Counted from the first letter of the stretch, positions 50,052 through 58,789 are shown. The stretch: 64,000 nucleotides of DNA from Pseudomonadota bacterium (GCA_023411815.1 JAEYOJ010000078.1:1-64000); one strand, 5' to 3'. Program-made: numbers and translations. The notes: generated by a model from the letters alone, not told the origin.

Positions 50052-50306
50052 ATGTCCGACAACAAGTTTGGAACGCACACCTGCCCGCATTGCGGCAGCG
50101 AGCTTAAAATCTGGGTCGCGCCGCCCGAAACGTGGTGGGGCGAGATCCTCGTCTGCAACAACAACGACTGCCCGTATTTCAAGGGCTCCAACGAAACCAT
50201 CACCAACAAGCGCGACGATTCTCGCCTCGGATGCCGCTACGCCATTGATCCAGGCAACGAGTACAAGCCTTTCAACCTGCTGTCCTGGTGCCCGACACTG
50301 GACTAG
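50052..50306 (+). CDS. Small zinc-ribbon protein, unknown function
   Basis: The 84-residue protein starts MSDNKFGTHTCPHCGSELKI. CPHC and CNNNDC form a likely four-Cys zinc site. The rest (WWGEILVCNNNDCPYFKGS, RLGCRYAIDPGNEY) is well spelled but not assigned. AAAGGAG precedes the ATG at 50052. It is divergent from the PilZ membrane gene and ends before a terminator. I do not recognise a function. Confidence 0.8.
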   Translation: MSDNKFGTHTCPHCGSELKIWVAPPETWWGEILVCNNNDCPYFKGSNETITNKRDDSRLGCRYAIDPGNEYKPFNLLSWCPTLD

Positions 50307-50610
50307 TTCCAGCCGTCAAGCCGCAGGCATCAGCGGCAGCCGACACGGAGGGCTCCACAAGCCTCCCTGCGAATAAACCTCGCCAGGCACATCCCGGCGG
50401 GGTTTTCGTTATTTGGCTCATGCAACGCGGCTGGCACCGTTTCGCGGAATCTTTCCGAGACATGCGAACAATATAACTGTCCGCATTCCCCACGGTCAAT
50501 AACGCGGCCGCAGTCTTGCGTTTACGGTCCGCTGCCGTCAGGCGCTTTGCCCGCAGTTCGGGGAGACACGCAAGCATCTCCTCCGGTAATCGCTGGACAA
50601 GCAGCGAGGC
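50307..50610. other. Intergenic stretch after the zinc-ribbon gene
   Basis: These 304 bases contain the terminator at 50375-50406. Beyond that I see no gene: the minus-strand frame at 50272-50577 overlaps the zinc-ribbon gene and looks like a shadow. The palindromic repeat begins at 50611. Confidence 0.5.
50375..50406 (+). terminator. Terminator after the zinc-ribbon gene
   Basis: AAACCTCGCC and GGCGGGGTTT form a 10-bp stem with one wobble pair and an 11-base loop, followed by TTCGTTATTT. Confidence 0.65.
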
Positions 50611-50736
50611 TAGAGCATTTGGCTTTTGAAAATGCTCGGCGAGCCATGCGTTGGCATGGCTCGCAGCCCGCTCCGGCGTAAGCGCAATTCACCTGCGCCT
50701 ACGCCGGAGCGGGCGTCTTAAAAACAATCTGCTCTA
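50611..50736 (-). repeat. Palindromic intergenic repeat, copy 2 (best preserved)
   Basis: The 126-base element has ends TAGAGCA and TGCTCTA in inverted order. It has an end hairpin (GCATTTGGCTTTTGAAAATGC) and two internal hairpins: GCGAGCCATGC/GCATGGCTCGC, and CGCTCCGGCGTAAGCGCA paired with TGCGCCTACGCCGGAGCG. About 80% of bases match copy 1. It directly follows the M23 gene; its terminal TAG is that gene's stop codon. It has no coding content. Confidence 0.8.
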
Positions 50737-52101
50737 GATTGCAGGAACGGCCTGTTTGTCGTGATCCGGTTGCCGGGCTTCGGCCGTGTGACCCGCATCA
50801 AGCTCCAAGGCGGCGGTCAGATGATCGACCAATCCGGCGAAGGCTTCCTTGCGGTTCTGGGGCACGCCTTCCGCCGGCGGCGTTTTGAGGGTGACCGGAT
50901 TGATATGCTGACCATTCTTCTTCATGCGGAAGCAGACGTGCGGGCCGGTCGCCCAGCCGGTCTGGCCCACGTAGCCGATGATCTGGCCCTGGCGCACGCG
51001 CGAGCCGCGCTTGAGGCCCGACGCGAAACGGCTCATGTGCAGGTAGGCTGTCTCGTAGCTGTTGTTGTGGCGGATGGAGATATAGTTGCCCGAGGCGTTG
51101 TCGCGGGCAATTACCGTGATCACGCCGTCACCCACGCTCTTGATGGGCGTGCCGGTCGGCGCCGCGTAATCGGTGCCCAGATGGGGGCGGTTGACGCCGA
51201 GCACGGGATGGAACCGTTTTTGCGTGAATCCCGAGGTGATGCGGGCGAAATCCAGTGGAGACTTGAGGAAGGCCTTGCGCAGGGAACGGCCGTTCTCGTC
51301 ATAATAATGGGCTTGGCCTTCCGCGGTCTCGAAGAGAAACCCCTTGTAGGCCTGCCCCTGGTTGATGAACGTGGCCGCCAGAATCCGCCCGTAACCTGCC
51401 GGCTGCCCATCTCGAGAACGTTTTTCCACGAGGACCGCGAAGGAGTCGCCCTCGCGGATATCACGGATGAAATCGATGTCCCAGGCGAACATATCGGCCA
51501 GCCGCACGGCTAGCTCCGGAGACTCGCCAGCAGCGTCCACCGCCGAGAACAGGTTGCTGGTGATGGCACCCGACACGCGCTCCGTGCGCACTTCATACTC
51601 GATGGGCGCCCGTTCGACTTGAAAGCCCTCTTCCGCCTTGAGAATCCGAAGCTTCTCTGCCGCGTTTATCTCGTACTCGAATCCGTGAAAATCATCGCCC
51701 TGGATGGTGATGGCGAAGGCATGGCCTGCCGATATACGCGACAAGGAAAAGATGTTCTCGCATTCGCGGGCCAGGGCGATGATCTCGGCGGGAGAAAAGA
51801 AGTCGCTGAGCAGCGTTATTACGGTATCGCCCTTTTGCACGATGCCTTCCTTGAGCAGGCGGATGTCCGCGTCGCCGTCGCCCTGCGAGGATTCGTCACC
51901 GCCCTGCCCGGTCGCCTCCGCGACATCATCCAGTGCGGTTTCGGCCTCGCTCCCGGCGAAGGAGCCCGAAGCTCTTTCCCGCCTTTCGCTTCGGTCGAGC
52001 ATGGGCACGAGGCTGAGGATGCCCACGAAGCAGATCATGACAAGCATGATCGTCTTGCGCCTTGAACGCTTCTTAATGGTCATTCGATAGTGATTGGTCA
52101 T
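50734..52101 (-). CDS. M23 family peptidoglycan metallopeptidase
   Basis: The 455-residue membrane-anchored protein has a basic N-terminus, one membrane segment (IMLVMICFVGILSLVPML), an Asp/Glu-rich linker, and an OapA/LysM-like region (VQKGDTVITLLSDFFSPAEI). The C-terminal M23 domain has HLGTDYAAPTGTPIKSVGDG with the HxxxD ligands. The last motif reads GPHVCFRM, so the usual second His of HxH is Cys, a variant seen in some M23 enzymes. The start is not firm (ATG 52101 or 52083; no strong ribosome-binding site). The TAG stop is supplied by the adjoining palindromic repeat. Confidence 0.88.
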   Translation of the reverse strand: MTNHYRMTIKKRSRRKTIMLVMICFVGILSLVPMLDRSERRERASGSFAGSEAETALDDVAEATGQGGDESSQGDGDADIRLLKEGIVQKGDTVITLLSDFFSPAEIIALARECENIFSLSRISAGHAFAITIQGDDFHGFEYEINAAEKLRILKAEEGFQVERAPIEYEVRTERVSGAITSNLFSAVDAAGESPELAVRLADMFAWDIDFIRDIREGDSFAVLVEKRSRDGQPAGYGRILAATFINQGQAYKGFLFETAEGQAHYYDENGRSLRKAFLKSPLDFARITSGFTQKRFHPVLGVNRPHLGTDYAAPTGTPIKSVGDGVITVIARDNASGNYISIRHNNSYETAYLHMSRFASGLKRGSRVRQGQIIGYVGQTGWATGPHVCFRMKKNGQHINPVTLKTPPAEGVPQNRKEAFAGLVDHLTAALELDAGHTAEARQPDHDKQAVPAI

Positions 52102-52261
52102 GGAGAAAATGTCGGGTGGGTTTGGTTGAACGCGTCTGCACTTTTCTGCTGGGTTCGTACAGCTTTTAGGCCCAGGTGTCCACACCTAATGGCCGGAAAT
52201 CCTTGTTCCAAGCGGGTTGGCGGGCGACCCGGCCGAATCGGGAAGCGCCGGAATAATTCCC

Positions 52262-52288
52262 TAAAGTTTCTCCGGGGGACGCCGATAA
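52262..52288 (+). promoter_or_regulatory. Sigma-28 (FliA) promoter of the flagellin gene
   Basis: TAAA (52262-52265), 15 bases, then GCCGATAA (52281-52288) is an exact match to the sigma-28 consensus. It lies 55 bases before the flagellin start. Confidence 0.92.
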
Positions 52289-52343
52289 GAGCAGCATAGT
52301 TCACTTGGCAAGGACGCCAACACACTTCAAGGAGGAATCAACT

Positions 52344-53243
52344 ATGTCTCTTACGATCAATCACAACCTGATGGCGACGAATGCGGCCCGCAACCTGAGC
52401 TCCGCGTACTCCAACCTGTCCGTTTCCACCCGCCGCCTGTCCTCGGGCCTGCGCGTGGATACCGCCGCCGATGACGCGGCCGGCCTGGCCTCCCGCGAAC
52501 TCATGCGCGCCGACATCGCCTCCCTCAACCAGGGCGTGCGCAACGCCAACGACGCCATCAGCCTCATCCAGACCGCCGACGGCGCGCTGCAGGTCATCGA
52601 CGAGAAGCTCATCCGCATGAAGGAGCTCGCCACCCAGGCCGCCACCGGCACCTACAACTCCGACCAGCGCCTGATCATCGACTCCGAGTACCAGGCCATG
52701 GCTTCGGAAATCACCCGTATCGCCAGCGCCACCGACTTCAACGGCGTCTACCTGCTGAACGGCAACCTGTCCGGAGAAAACGGCGACCATGTCGGCAGCG
52801 GCCTGAGCTCCGAAGGCCCGCTGAAGGTCCACTTCGGCACCGGCAACGACTGCGCCGAGGACTACTACTACATCTCCATCGGCAACTCCACGGCCTCGGC
52901 CCTGGGCGTGGGCCTGAGCGCCGCCCCCGGAACCGCCGGCCGGTCCATCTCCACGCAGGCCATGGCCCAGGAAGCCCTGACGGCCATCAACAACGCCATC
53001 ATCTCCAAGGACAACATCCGCGCCAACCTGGGCGCCCTGCAGAACCGTTTGGAGAACACCGTCTCCAACCTGCAGATCCAGTCCGAGAACCTGCAGGCCG
53101 CCGAGTCGCGCATCTCCGACGTGGACGTCGCCTCCGAGATGACCGAGTTCGTGCGCCAGCAGATCCTGTCCCAGTCCGCCGTCGCCATGCTGTCCCAGGC
53201 CAACTCCCTGCCCAGGATGGCCATGCAGCTCATCGGCGGCTAG
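52344..53243 (+). CDS. fliC: Flagellin
   Basis: The 299-residue subunit of the flagellar filament opens MSLTINHNLMATNAARNLSS. The conserved N-terminal D0/D1 region follows (SSGLRVDTAADDAAGLASRE), then a short variable centre (about 145-200) and the C-terminal D0/D1 region (ESRISDVDVASEMTEFVRQQ, then SQSAVAMLSQANSLP). The centre is much shorter than in enterobacterial flagellins. AAGGAGG precedes the start, and a sigma-28 promoter and a downstream terminator make it a single-gene unit. No other flagellar gene is in the window. Confidence 0.97.
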   Translation: MSLTINHNLMATNAARNLSSAYSNLSVSTRRLSSGLRVDTAADDAAGLASRELMRADIASLNQGVRNANDAISLIQTADGALQVIDEKLIRMKELATQAATGTYNSDQRLIIDSEYQAMASEITRIASATDFNGVYLLNGNLSGENGDHVGSGLSSEGPLKVHFGTGNDCAEDYYYISIGNSTASALGVGLSAAPGTAGRSISTQAMAQEALTAINNAIISKDNIRANLGALQNRLENTVSNLQIQSENLQAAESRISDVDVASEMTEFVRQQILSQSAVAMLSQANSLPRMAMQLIGG

Positions 53244-53270
53244 TTCTGACCATCTTCGTACTGCCGAAGG

Positions 53271-53294
53271 AAAGGCCCGCACGAGCGGGCCTTT
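53271..53294. terminator. Terminator after flagellin
   Basis: The perfect 10-bp stem AAAGGCCCGC/GCGGGCCTTT with loop ACGA is followed by CTCTTTC. The symmetric A and T flanks mean it may also end the convergent EamA transcript. Confidence 0.88.
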
Positions 53295-53423
53295 CTCTTT
53301 CAAGCCTCCAGAATTCGAGCAGCCCGAGAGCTTCCCGGTTGGCCGCTCTCAGGCGAGACAGCAGATTCCTCGATCGCAGACAAAGCCTTCGCACACGGGT
53401 CAGCCGAAAAGTATGTTTTCCTC

Positions 53424-54344
53424 TCATCCCCTCTCGCGCGAATGGGCTTTCCGTAGCGTAATGCCGCGGCCCTGACTGCAATAAATTCCGATGAACACAA
53501 GCGCGGCTCCCGCGAACTGAACCGAACTGAAGCGTTCTCCGAGCAGGAGCCAGCCCAGGGCCACGGCGACCACTGGTATGAGGTTCACATACGCAGCAGC
53601 CTGACTCGCGGGCAGGATGCTCATTCCGTAATTGTACAGGCCGTATGCCCCGACGGTGATGAACGTGCCGAGGAAGACGACGGCCAGGGTAGGCGCCCAG
53701 GCAAAGTTGGCCGGAATGTCCGGCGCGTGCCACAGAAACGCCGGCAGGAAGAACACGGCGCCGCACACGGCCTGCATGGCGGTCAGATACCAGGGTGAAT
53801 GGCGCGCGGAGAGCCGCTTGACCAGGAGCATGTAGCCCGTGGCGCTGACCATGGCCATGAATTCCAGAAAATTGCCCAAAACAGGATTGGGAGCATCCTC
53901 CGTGGCGGAACCACCCAAGGACAAAACCGCCACGCCAGCGAGTGAAACAATGAATCCGACGAGCACGCTTGCCCGGATTCGCTCCGCGAGCATGAAGCGC
54001 GCGCCTACCGCCACGGTCAGCGGAAGGATCGCCGAGACGGTCCCTGCCTGTGAGGCCGTGGTGTAGCGCATGGCGTAGCCTTCGAACAGATAGTAAAGGC
54101 ACGGCTCGAAGATGGCCATGAGCAGGATCGCCCAGATATCGCGCAACTGGAATACCTTCCGGCGCAGGCTGCGCGAACAGGCCAGGAAAATGAAGGAGGC
54201 GATGGCCATGCGCCCCCAGACCACCGGCATGGGGCCATAGCCCGTCACGGCCACCTTCATGGCGATGAACGAACCGCCCCACAGCACCGCCGAGGCGAAC
54301 AGTGAAGCGTGGGCCAGGCGCGAACTTCGCTCCGAAGGCGTCAT
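53424..54344 (-). CDS. EamA/DMT family transporter
   Basis: The 306-residue inner-membrane protein has ten hydrophobic segments in two EamA repeats, each opening with a motif such as LFASAVLWGGSFIAMKVA and GNFLEFMAMVSATGYMLLVK. DMT-family exporters move amino acids, nucleobases or other metabolites outward. No neighbour suggests a substrate. AAGGA lies nine bases before the ATG. Confidence 0.9.
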   Translation of the reverse strand: MTPSERSSRLAHASLFASAVLWGGSFIAMKVAVTGYGPMPVVWGRMAIASFIFLACSRSLRRKVFQLRDIWAILLMAIFEPCLYYLFEGYAMRYTTASQAGTVSAILPLTVAVGARFMLAERIRASVLVGFIVSLAGVAVLSLGGSATEDAPNPVLGNFLEFMAMVSATGYMLLVKRLSARHSPWYLTAMQAVCGAVFFLPAFLWHAPDIPANFAWAPTLAVVFLGTFITVGAYGLYNYGMSILPASQAAAYVNLIPVVAVALGWLLLGERFSSVQFAGAALVFIGIYCSQGRGITLRKAHSRERG

Positions 54345-54446
54345 CGGTATTCATTCCTTGTAAACAATCCCGAACAGGACGCCGAAAATGCCCCTGCGGA
54401 TTCCGCAAGTCAATGCAGACCTTTCCGACTGCGTTTATCTTTTTTC

Positions 54447-54475
54447 TTGCCAAAACCGGTTCCACTACCTATATC
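54447..54475 (+). promoter_or_regulatory. Promoter of tRNA-Pro
   Basis: TTGCCA (54447-54452) and TATATC (54470-54475) are 17 bases apart, and the tRNA begins 14 bases further on. The layout is the same as for tRNA-Val. Confidence 0.65.
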
Positions 54476-54489
54476 TGCTCGTCTCACAA

Positions 54490-54566
54490 CGGGATGTGGC
54501 TCAGTCTGGTAGAGCGCCGCGTTCGGGACGCGGAGACCGGAGGTTCAAATCCTCTCATCCCGACCA
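54490..54566 (+). tRNA. tRNA-Pro (anticodon CGG)
   Basis: The 77-base cloverleaf has acceptor CGGGATG/CATCCCG and anticodon stem CCGCG/CGCGG with loop TTCGGGA (anticodon CGG, reads CCG). The T-arm loop is TTCAAAT, and CCA is encoded. Confidence 0.97.
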
Positions 54567-54577
54567 GGGAATAATTC

Positions 54578-54612
54578 AGGGGCTCATGGAGAAATCCACG
54601 AGCCCCTTTCCC
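54578..54612 (+). terminator. Terminator after tRNA-Pro
   Basis: AGGGGCTC and GAGCCCCT pair, with a further imperfect extension (TGG/CCA) into the loop, followed by TTTCCCTTT. Confidence 0.7.
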
Positions 54613-54633
54613 TTTCGGCGGGCAGAATCGATC

Positions 54634-55986
54634 TCAGCGTTCGCCCTCCTCCTGGCCGAACAACGCCTTCTGAAAGCCTCCGATGGTCCCGCTGCCGGGC
54701 AGGCCCTTGCCCTGCCTGGAGAAAAACATGGGGCCGTATCCCAGACGCTTGGCCTGCTTGCGGCGTATGTCGTGAGCGCTTACGGGCCTGACCATGCCGT
54801 TCAGGTCGATCTCGCCCCAGAACACCGCGCCTTCGGGCAGCGGCCGGTCGTAGAAGCTTGACAGCACGGCGGCGACGATGCCGAGGTCCAGCCCAGGTTC
54901 GGCCAGCTTCAGGCCACCGCCGATCTTGCAGTAAACGTCCGACGTGCCCAGGTTGATGCGCAGGTGCTTTTCCAGCACGGCCAGCAGCAGATGAAGGCGG
55001 TTCACGTCGAAGCCTAGGGCCGTGCGCCGGGGAATGGACAGGGTCGTGCGGCCGACGAGGGCCTGCACCTCCACGGCGAAGGGCCTCTGGCCGTCCATGG
55101 CCATGACCACGGCCGTTCCCGACAGGGAGGCGTCCCGTTCGCCAAGGAAGAAGGTGGAAGGGTCCGTGACGATGGACAGGCCCTTTTCGAGCATCTCCAG
55201 CACCAGCAATTCGTCGCTCGGCCCGAAGCGGTTCTTGAGCACGCGCAGTATGCGGTACAGGTGGCGCCGGTCGCCCTCTAGGTAGAGCACCGTGTCCACC
55301 ATGTGCTCCATGAGCTTGGGTCCGGCGATGCTGCCCTCCTTGGTCACGTGGCCCACGAGGAAAAGCGTGGTGGCCGACTTCTTGGCCTGCTCGATCAGTT
55401 CCGTGGATACGGCGCGCACCTGGCTCACGCTGCCCGGTATGCCGTCCACGCGCGAGGACGCCATGGTCTGCACGGAATCCACGATGAGCAGTTCGGGCGG
55501 CTGGCCGGACGTGAACAGGCCGAGCAGGTCGTCGGTGTCGTTGGTGGCCAGGGCCAGCAGTCCGGGCCCAAGCAGGCCGAGCCGCTCAGCCCGACCCTTG
55601 AGCTGGGCCAGGGACTCCTCGCCCGAGGCGTAGACGGCCCGGCCGCCGCGGCTGGACACACTGCCGGCAAGCTGAAGCAGCAGCGTGGATTTGCCGATGC
55701 CCGGCTCGCCGCCCAGGAGCACGGCCGCGCCGGGCGTAAGGCCCTTGCCCAGGACGCGGTCCAGTTCCTCGAAGCCAGTGGGCCTGCCTTGCAGCAACTC
55801 GCCGCCGACATCTTCCAGAGCAACCGGGGCGGTCTTGCCCCCTGGCCTCGCCTCGGCCGGGCTTTTCCTGCTCACGACCTCCGCGCCCAGAGTGTTCCAC
55901 TCCCTGCAAGCCGGGCACTGGCCCTGCCAGACAAGGCTCTGGTTGCCGCAAGCCGAGCAGATATAGATTTCTCGCGTCTTGGCCAT
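54634..55986 (-). CDS. radA: DNA repair protein RadA
   Basis: The 450-residue RecA-like ATPase helps branch migration and processing of recombination intermediates. The N-terminal zinc finger uses C10, C13, C24 and C27. Walker A is GEPGIGKST (93-101), and the RadA-specific KNRFG motif is in LRVLKNRFGPSDE. The C-terminal Lon-like domain contains DLGIVAAVLSSFYDRPLPEG. A terminator separates it from the upstream DUF3426 gene. Confidence 0.96.
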   Translation of the reverse strand: MAKTREIYICSACGNQSLVWQGQCPACREWNTLGAEVVSRKSPAEARPGGKTAPVALEDVGGELLQGRPTGFEELDRVLGKGLTPGAAVLLGGEPGIGKSTLLLQLAGSVSSRGGRAVYASGEESLAQLKGRAERLGLLGPGLLALATNDTDDLLGLFTSGQPPELLIVDSVQTMASSRVDGIPGSVSQVRAVSTELIEQAKKSATTLFLVGHVTKEGSIAGPKLMEHMVDTVLYLEGDRRHLYRILRVLKNRFGPSDELLVLEMLEKGLSIVTDPSTFFLGERDASLSGTAVVMAMDGQRPFAVEVQALVGRTTLSIPRRTALGFDVNRLHLLLAVLEKHLRINLGTSDVYCKIGGGLKLAEPGLDLGIVAAVLSSFYDRPLPEGAVFWGEIDLNGMVRPVSAHDIRRKQAKRLGYGPMFFSRQGKGLPGSGTIGGFQKALFGQEEGER

Positions 55987-56020
55987 GCCGTCTCCCGGCG
56001 GATTTCAAACCGCCTCAGGT

Positions 56021-56052
56021 AAAAAACAAGGCCGGGAGCGAAACTCCCGGCC
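56021..56052 (-). terminator. Terminator after the DUF3426 gene
   Basis: On the minus strand the perfect stem GGCCGGGAG/CTCCCGGCC with loop TTTCG is followed by TTGTTTTTTA. Confidence 0.88.
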
Positions 56053-56098
56053 CTGCATGCATGCTTGCACGTCCAGCTACAGCCGGCTGTCCGCTCGC

Positions 56099-57697
56099 CT
56101 ACTTGGCGGGGTCCTTGGCCTCTATGACCTTGACCCCGAATTCCGCCACTGTTTCGGGCGCATTGAAGAACACCGCCATGAACGGCACGGACTGGCCGCT
56201 CTGCACGTCCGTATTGTTGCTCAGTATGCCCACGTCGGAGTTGAGTGCGGCATCGATCTCCTGGGGGCTCATGATCTGGAGCTGGAACAGAGAAACCGTG
56301 TTTCCGGCGGACATATCCTTGCTGACCACGACATTGCCCGTCTGGTCGTACAGGCTCGCCTGCACGCGGATGAGCTCCTTGGGGCTGGGGAAATTGTTGA
56401 CCACCTTGCCCTCGATTACGAAGACCTGGCCCGCCTTTTCGTTCTGCACGGTGTACTGGCGGATGTTCTCCAGCGAGAGCAGGCGGACCTGCTCCTCGGC
56501 GGGCTTGGCCATTTTTCCATCCTGGGGCAGCCCGGCCGTGCGCGCCAGATCCTGGACCCACGGAGGCAGGCTGGACCACAAGCCCAGATAGTGGATGGCG
56601 GCAATGCCGCCTCCCGCGAGAAGGAATACGAACAGGAGCAGGAAGAGCAAGAGCTTGCCTGCGCCGGACTTCTTTCTTTCCTTCCGGGGCTTCCGATCGA
56701 AGTCGCCCAGGCTTTCCGGGCCTTCCTCATCCAGGCTCAAGCCAAGGCCAACCTCGCGGGAGTCGGATCCTCTCTCTGCAGAGAAATCTCTCTCGCTGTC
56801 CGCCGTCGGCCACAAGTCCTCATCCTGAGACTGGTCCAGCGATTGTTCCATGAACTGCTGCCGCCCAGCGGACCGCGCCGCAGGAGCGGGCGCACCCTCG
56901 TCCAGATCCATGGACAGGCCGCGCAAGGCCGCCTCGAACTCGTCGTCCCCAAGCTCTTCCTGTGCCGAGGCCCCAGGCTTGTCTTGCCTGCCCTCACCGG
57001 CCCTTCCGGCCGGTTCTCCCATACCGAGGTCCGCATCGAGGCCAAGGTCGTCCCGGTCATCAGTCTCAGCCTTCGAGGCCTTGTTTCCACGGCTCGAACT
57101 CGCGGCGAAATCCCCGCCGAAATCAAGATCGTCCAGGCCCAGGTCATCGGCGGTCTGCTTGCGCGGGACAGGCTTGTCGCCCAGCAGAGCGTCCAGGTCC
57201 GCCTCGGAACTCAGGCCGCCGAAAACGTCCTCGTCCTCGTCCACGGACTTTTTCTTTCTGTCCGCCTTGGCCGGGAGGTCCTCCTTGAGGAAGTCGTCGG
57301 AGAAGGAAATCTCGTCGCTGTCCTTCTGCTTGTCCCCAAAGGGATCCTTGCCCAGATCGCCCAGGTCGTTCAGGCCGGCGAGGAAGTCATCCTCATCGAA
57401 ACCGGCCTCGGAAGCAGCCTTGCCGGGCTTGCCGCCCAAGGGGGCATCCGCGCCGCCATCCTCTTTCGGGGACTGGGACAGGGAGGCCGCCGGAGCGGCC
57501 TGGGGCGCTTTTGGCGCGGGCGCGGCCTTGGCCTCGGGCTGAGGCGTGGAAGCCGGCTCGGGCAGGGGCTCGACTCCTTCAGGATAAGCGATGAAGGTAT
57601 GTGTGCAGCGGGAGCAGCGGACCTTGGTGCCGCTGTCCAATATCTTGCTGTCAGGAAGGTTGTATTTGGTCTGACACTCTGGGCATTGAACAATCAT
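56099..57697 (-). CDS. MJ0042-type zinc-ribbon / DUF3426 membrane protein
   Basis: The 532-residue protein begins with a zinc ribbon (MIVQCPECQTKYNLPDSKIL ... VRCSRCTHTF). About 280 residues of acidic low-complexity sequence with repeated DDLG/DLD stretches follow. A membrane segment lies near 350-370 (LLLFLLLFVFLLAGGGIAAI), and a periplasmic DUF3426 domain contains ENIRQYTVQNEKAGQVFVIE and GKVVNNFPSPKELIRV. Function unknown; the zinc ribbon is cytoplasmic and the DUF3426 part is outside. The acidic linker is much longer than in typical members. Confidence 0.85.
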   Translation of the reverse strand: MIVQCPECQTKYNLPDSKILDSGTKVRCSRCTHTFIAYPEGVEPLPEPASTPQPEAKAAPAPKAPQAAPAASLSQSPKEDGGADAPLGGKPGKAASEAGFDEDDFLAGLNDLGDLGKDPFGDKQKDSDEISFSDDFLKEDLPAKADRKKKSVDEDEDVFGGLSSEADLDALLGDKPVPRKQTADDLGLDDLDFGGDFAASSSRGNKASKAETDDRDDLGLDADLGMGEPAGRAGEGRQDKPGASAQEELGDDEFEAALRGLSMDLDEGAPAPAARSAGRQQFMEQSLDQSQDEDLWPTADSERDFSAERGSDSREVGLGLSLDEEGPESLGDFDRKPRKERKKSGAGKLLLFLLLFVFLLAGGGIAAIHYLGLWSSLPPWVQDLARTAGLPQDGKMAKPAEEQVRLLSLENIRQYTVQNEKAGQVFVIEGKVVNNFPSPKELIRVQASLYDQTGNVVVSKDMSAGNTVSLFQLQIMSPQEIDAALNSDVGILSNNTDVQSGQSVPFMAVFFNAPETVAEFGVKVIEAKDPAK

Positions 57698-57742
57698 GAA
57701 TGTAATCTCCGATGGCCGGACTACGGCCGCGTCAGCACAGAC

Positions 57743-58288
57743 CTATCCGCTCCGGCCGTCGCCATCGGGGATCAAGTCGTAGATGCTGGGCATGCCGCGA
57801 TATTTTTCAGCATAGTCCAGTCCGTAGCCCACCACAAAACCTTTGTCCAGGGCAAAGCCGCGGAAATCCACCTGCAACTCGACCTCGCGCCGTTCGGATT
57901 TGTCTATAAGGGCGCATATCTTGACCGATTTCGGCCTGCGCAGGGCCAGGACCTTGAGGAAGTAATCCATGGAACGTCCGGTATCCACGATGTCTTCCAC
58001 CACAAGCACATGCTTGCCTTCGATGTTCGTCTCCATGTCCTTCTTGAATTCGACCTTCTCGGCGCCGTGCGTACGATCGCCGTAACTGGCCAGACGCACG
58101 AAGTCCAAGCGCACGTCCATGTGCTGCGGCAGTGCGCGTACCAGATCCGAGAAGAAAAGAAAGGCTCCCTTGAGCACGCATACGGCGACAATAGGTTCGT
58201 CGCCGTAGTGGCGGCCGATCTCTTGGCCGAGTTCACGCACGCGGCGAGCTATATCCTGTTCGTCGATGAGCTTGATGAAGGTAGGCAT
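57743..58288 (-). CDS. hpt: Hypoxanthine phosphoribosyltransferase
   Basis: The 181-residue purine-salvage enzyme makes IMP (and possibly GMP) from the base and PRPP. The PRPP loop is VLVVEDIVDTGRSM, the flexible loop region is RLASYGDRTHG, and the base-binding end is FVVGYGLDYAEKYRGMP. ATG 58288 follows GGAG; a TTG at 58309 would overlap the upstream gene. It lies downstream of the ArgA-like gene on the same strand. Confidence 0.94.
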   Translation of the reverse strand: MPTFIKLIDEQDIARRVRELGQEIGRHYGDEPIVAVCVLKGAFLFFSDLVRALPQHMDVRLDFVRLASYGDRTHGAEKVEFKKDMETNIEGKHVLVVEDIVDTGRSMDYFLKVLALRRPKSVKICALIDKSERREVELQVDFRGFALDKGFVVGYGLDYAEKYRGMPSIYDLIPDGDGRSG

Positions 58289-58305
58289 GATGACAAGGCT
58301 CCGGT

Positions 58306-58782
58306 TCAACGGGGCGGGAGCGCGATGAGCATGGCCGTCTCATCGCACTCCGGGAATTTCGGACAGTTGATGCAGTCGGACCAGACTTTCTGCGGCAGGG
58401 TGTCCTTCTCGACCTCCGAGAAGCCGCACCTGCGGAAAAAATCCACCACGTACGTCAGGGCGAAGACCCGCGACAGGCCCAGCTGGACGGCCTCGTCGAG
58501 GCAGGCCTGGACCATGGCCAGCCCTACCCCATGGCCCTTGTGCGCGTCTTCCAAGGCCAGTGAGCGCACTTCGGCTAGATCCTCCCAGCAGATGGACAGG
58601 GCGCAGCAGCCTACGGGCGTGCCCGTGGCGGTCTCCTCGGCCACATAGAAGTCTCGCACATGGCTGTAGAGGGAAATAAGGGAACGCGGCAGAAGCTGGC
58701 TCTTCTGGGCGCAGGACATGAGCAGCCTGTGCATGCCCTTGATGTCGGACATGCGGGCCTTGCGAATGGTGTACCCCTCCAT
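58306..58782 (-). CDS. GNAT N-acetyltransferase, ArgA-like
   Basis: The 158-residue protein opens YTIRKARMSDIKGMHRLLMS, has the acetyl-CoA loop DAHKGHGVGLAMVQACLDEA, and ends with VWSDCINCPKFPECDETAML. Short GNAT proteins with this Cys-rich ending serve as N-acetylglutamate synthases, the first step of arginine synthesis, in related bacteria (as I recall). The ATG at 58782 gives the normal N-terminus. The TlpA-like gene ends seven bases before it. Confidence 0.82.
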   Translation of the reverse strand: MEGYTIRKARMSDIKGMHRLLMSCAQKSQLLPRSLISLYSHVRDFYVAEETATGTPVGCCALSICWEDLAEVRSLALEDAHKGHGVGLAMVQACLDEAVQLGLSRVFALTYVVDFFRRCGFSEVEKDTLPQKVWSDCINCPKFPECDETAMLIALPPR

Positions 58783-58789
58783 GGGCGGA

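Noticed and set aside
55979..58648. 889-codon plus-strand frame across the DUF3426, hpt and GNAT genes
   Set aside because: It crosses three confidently identified minus-strand genes and their start signals, and has no domain of its own.
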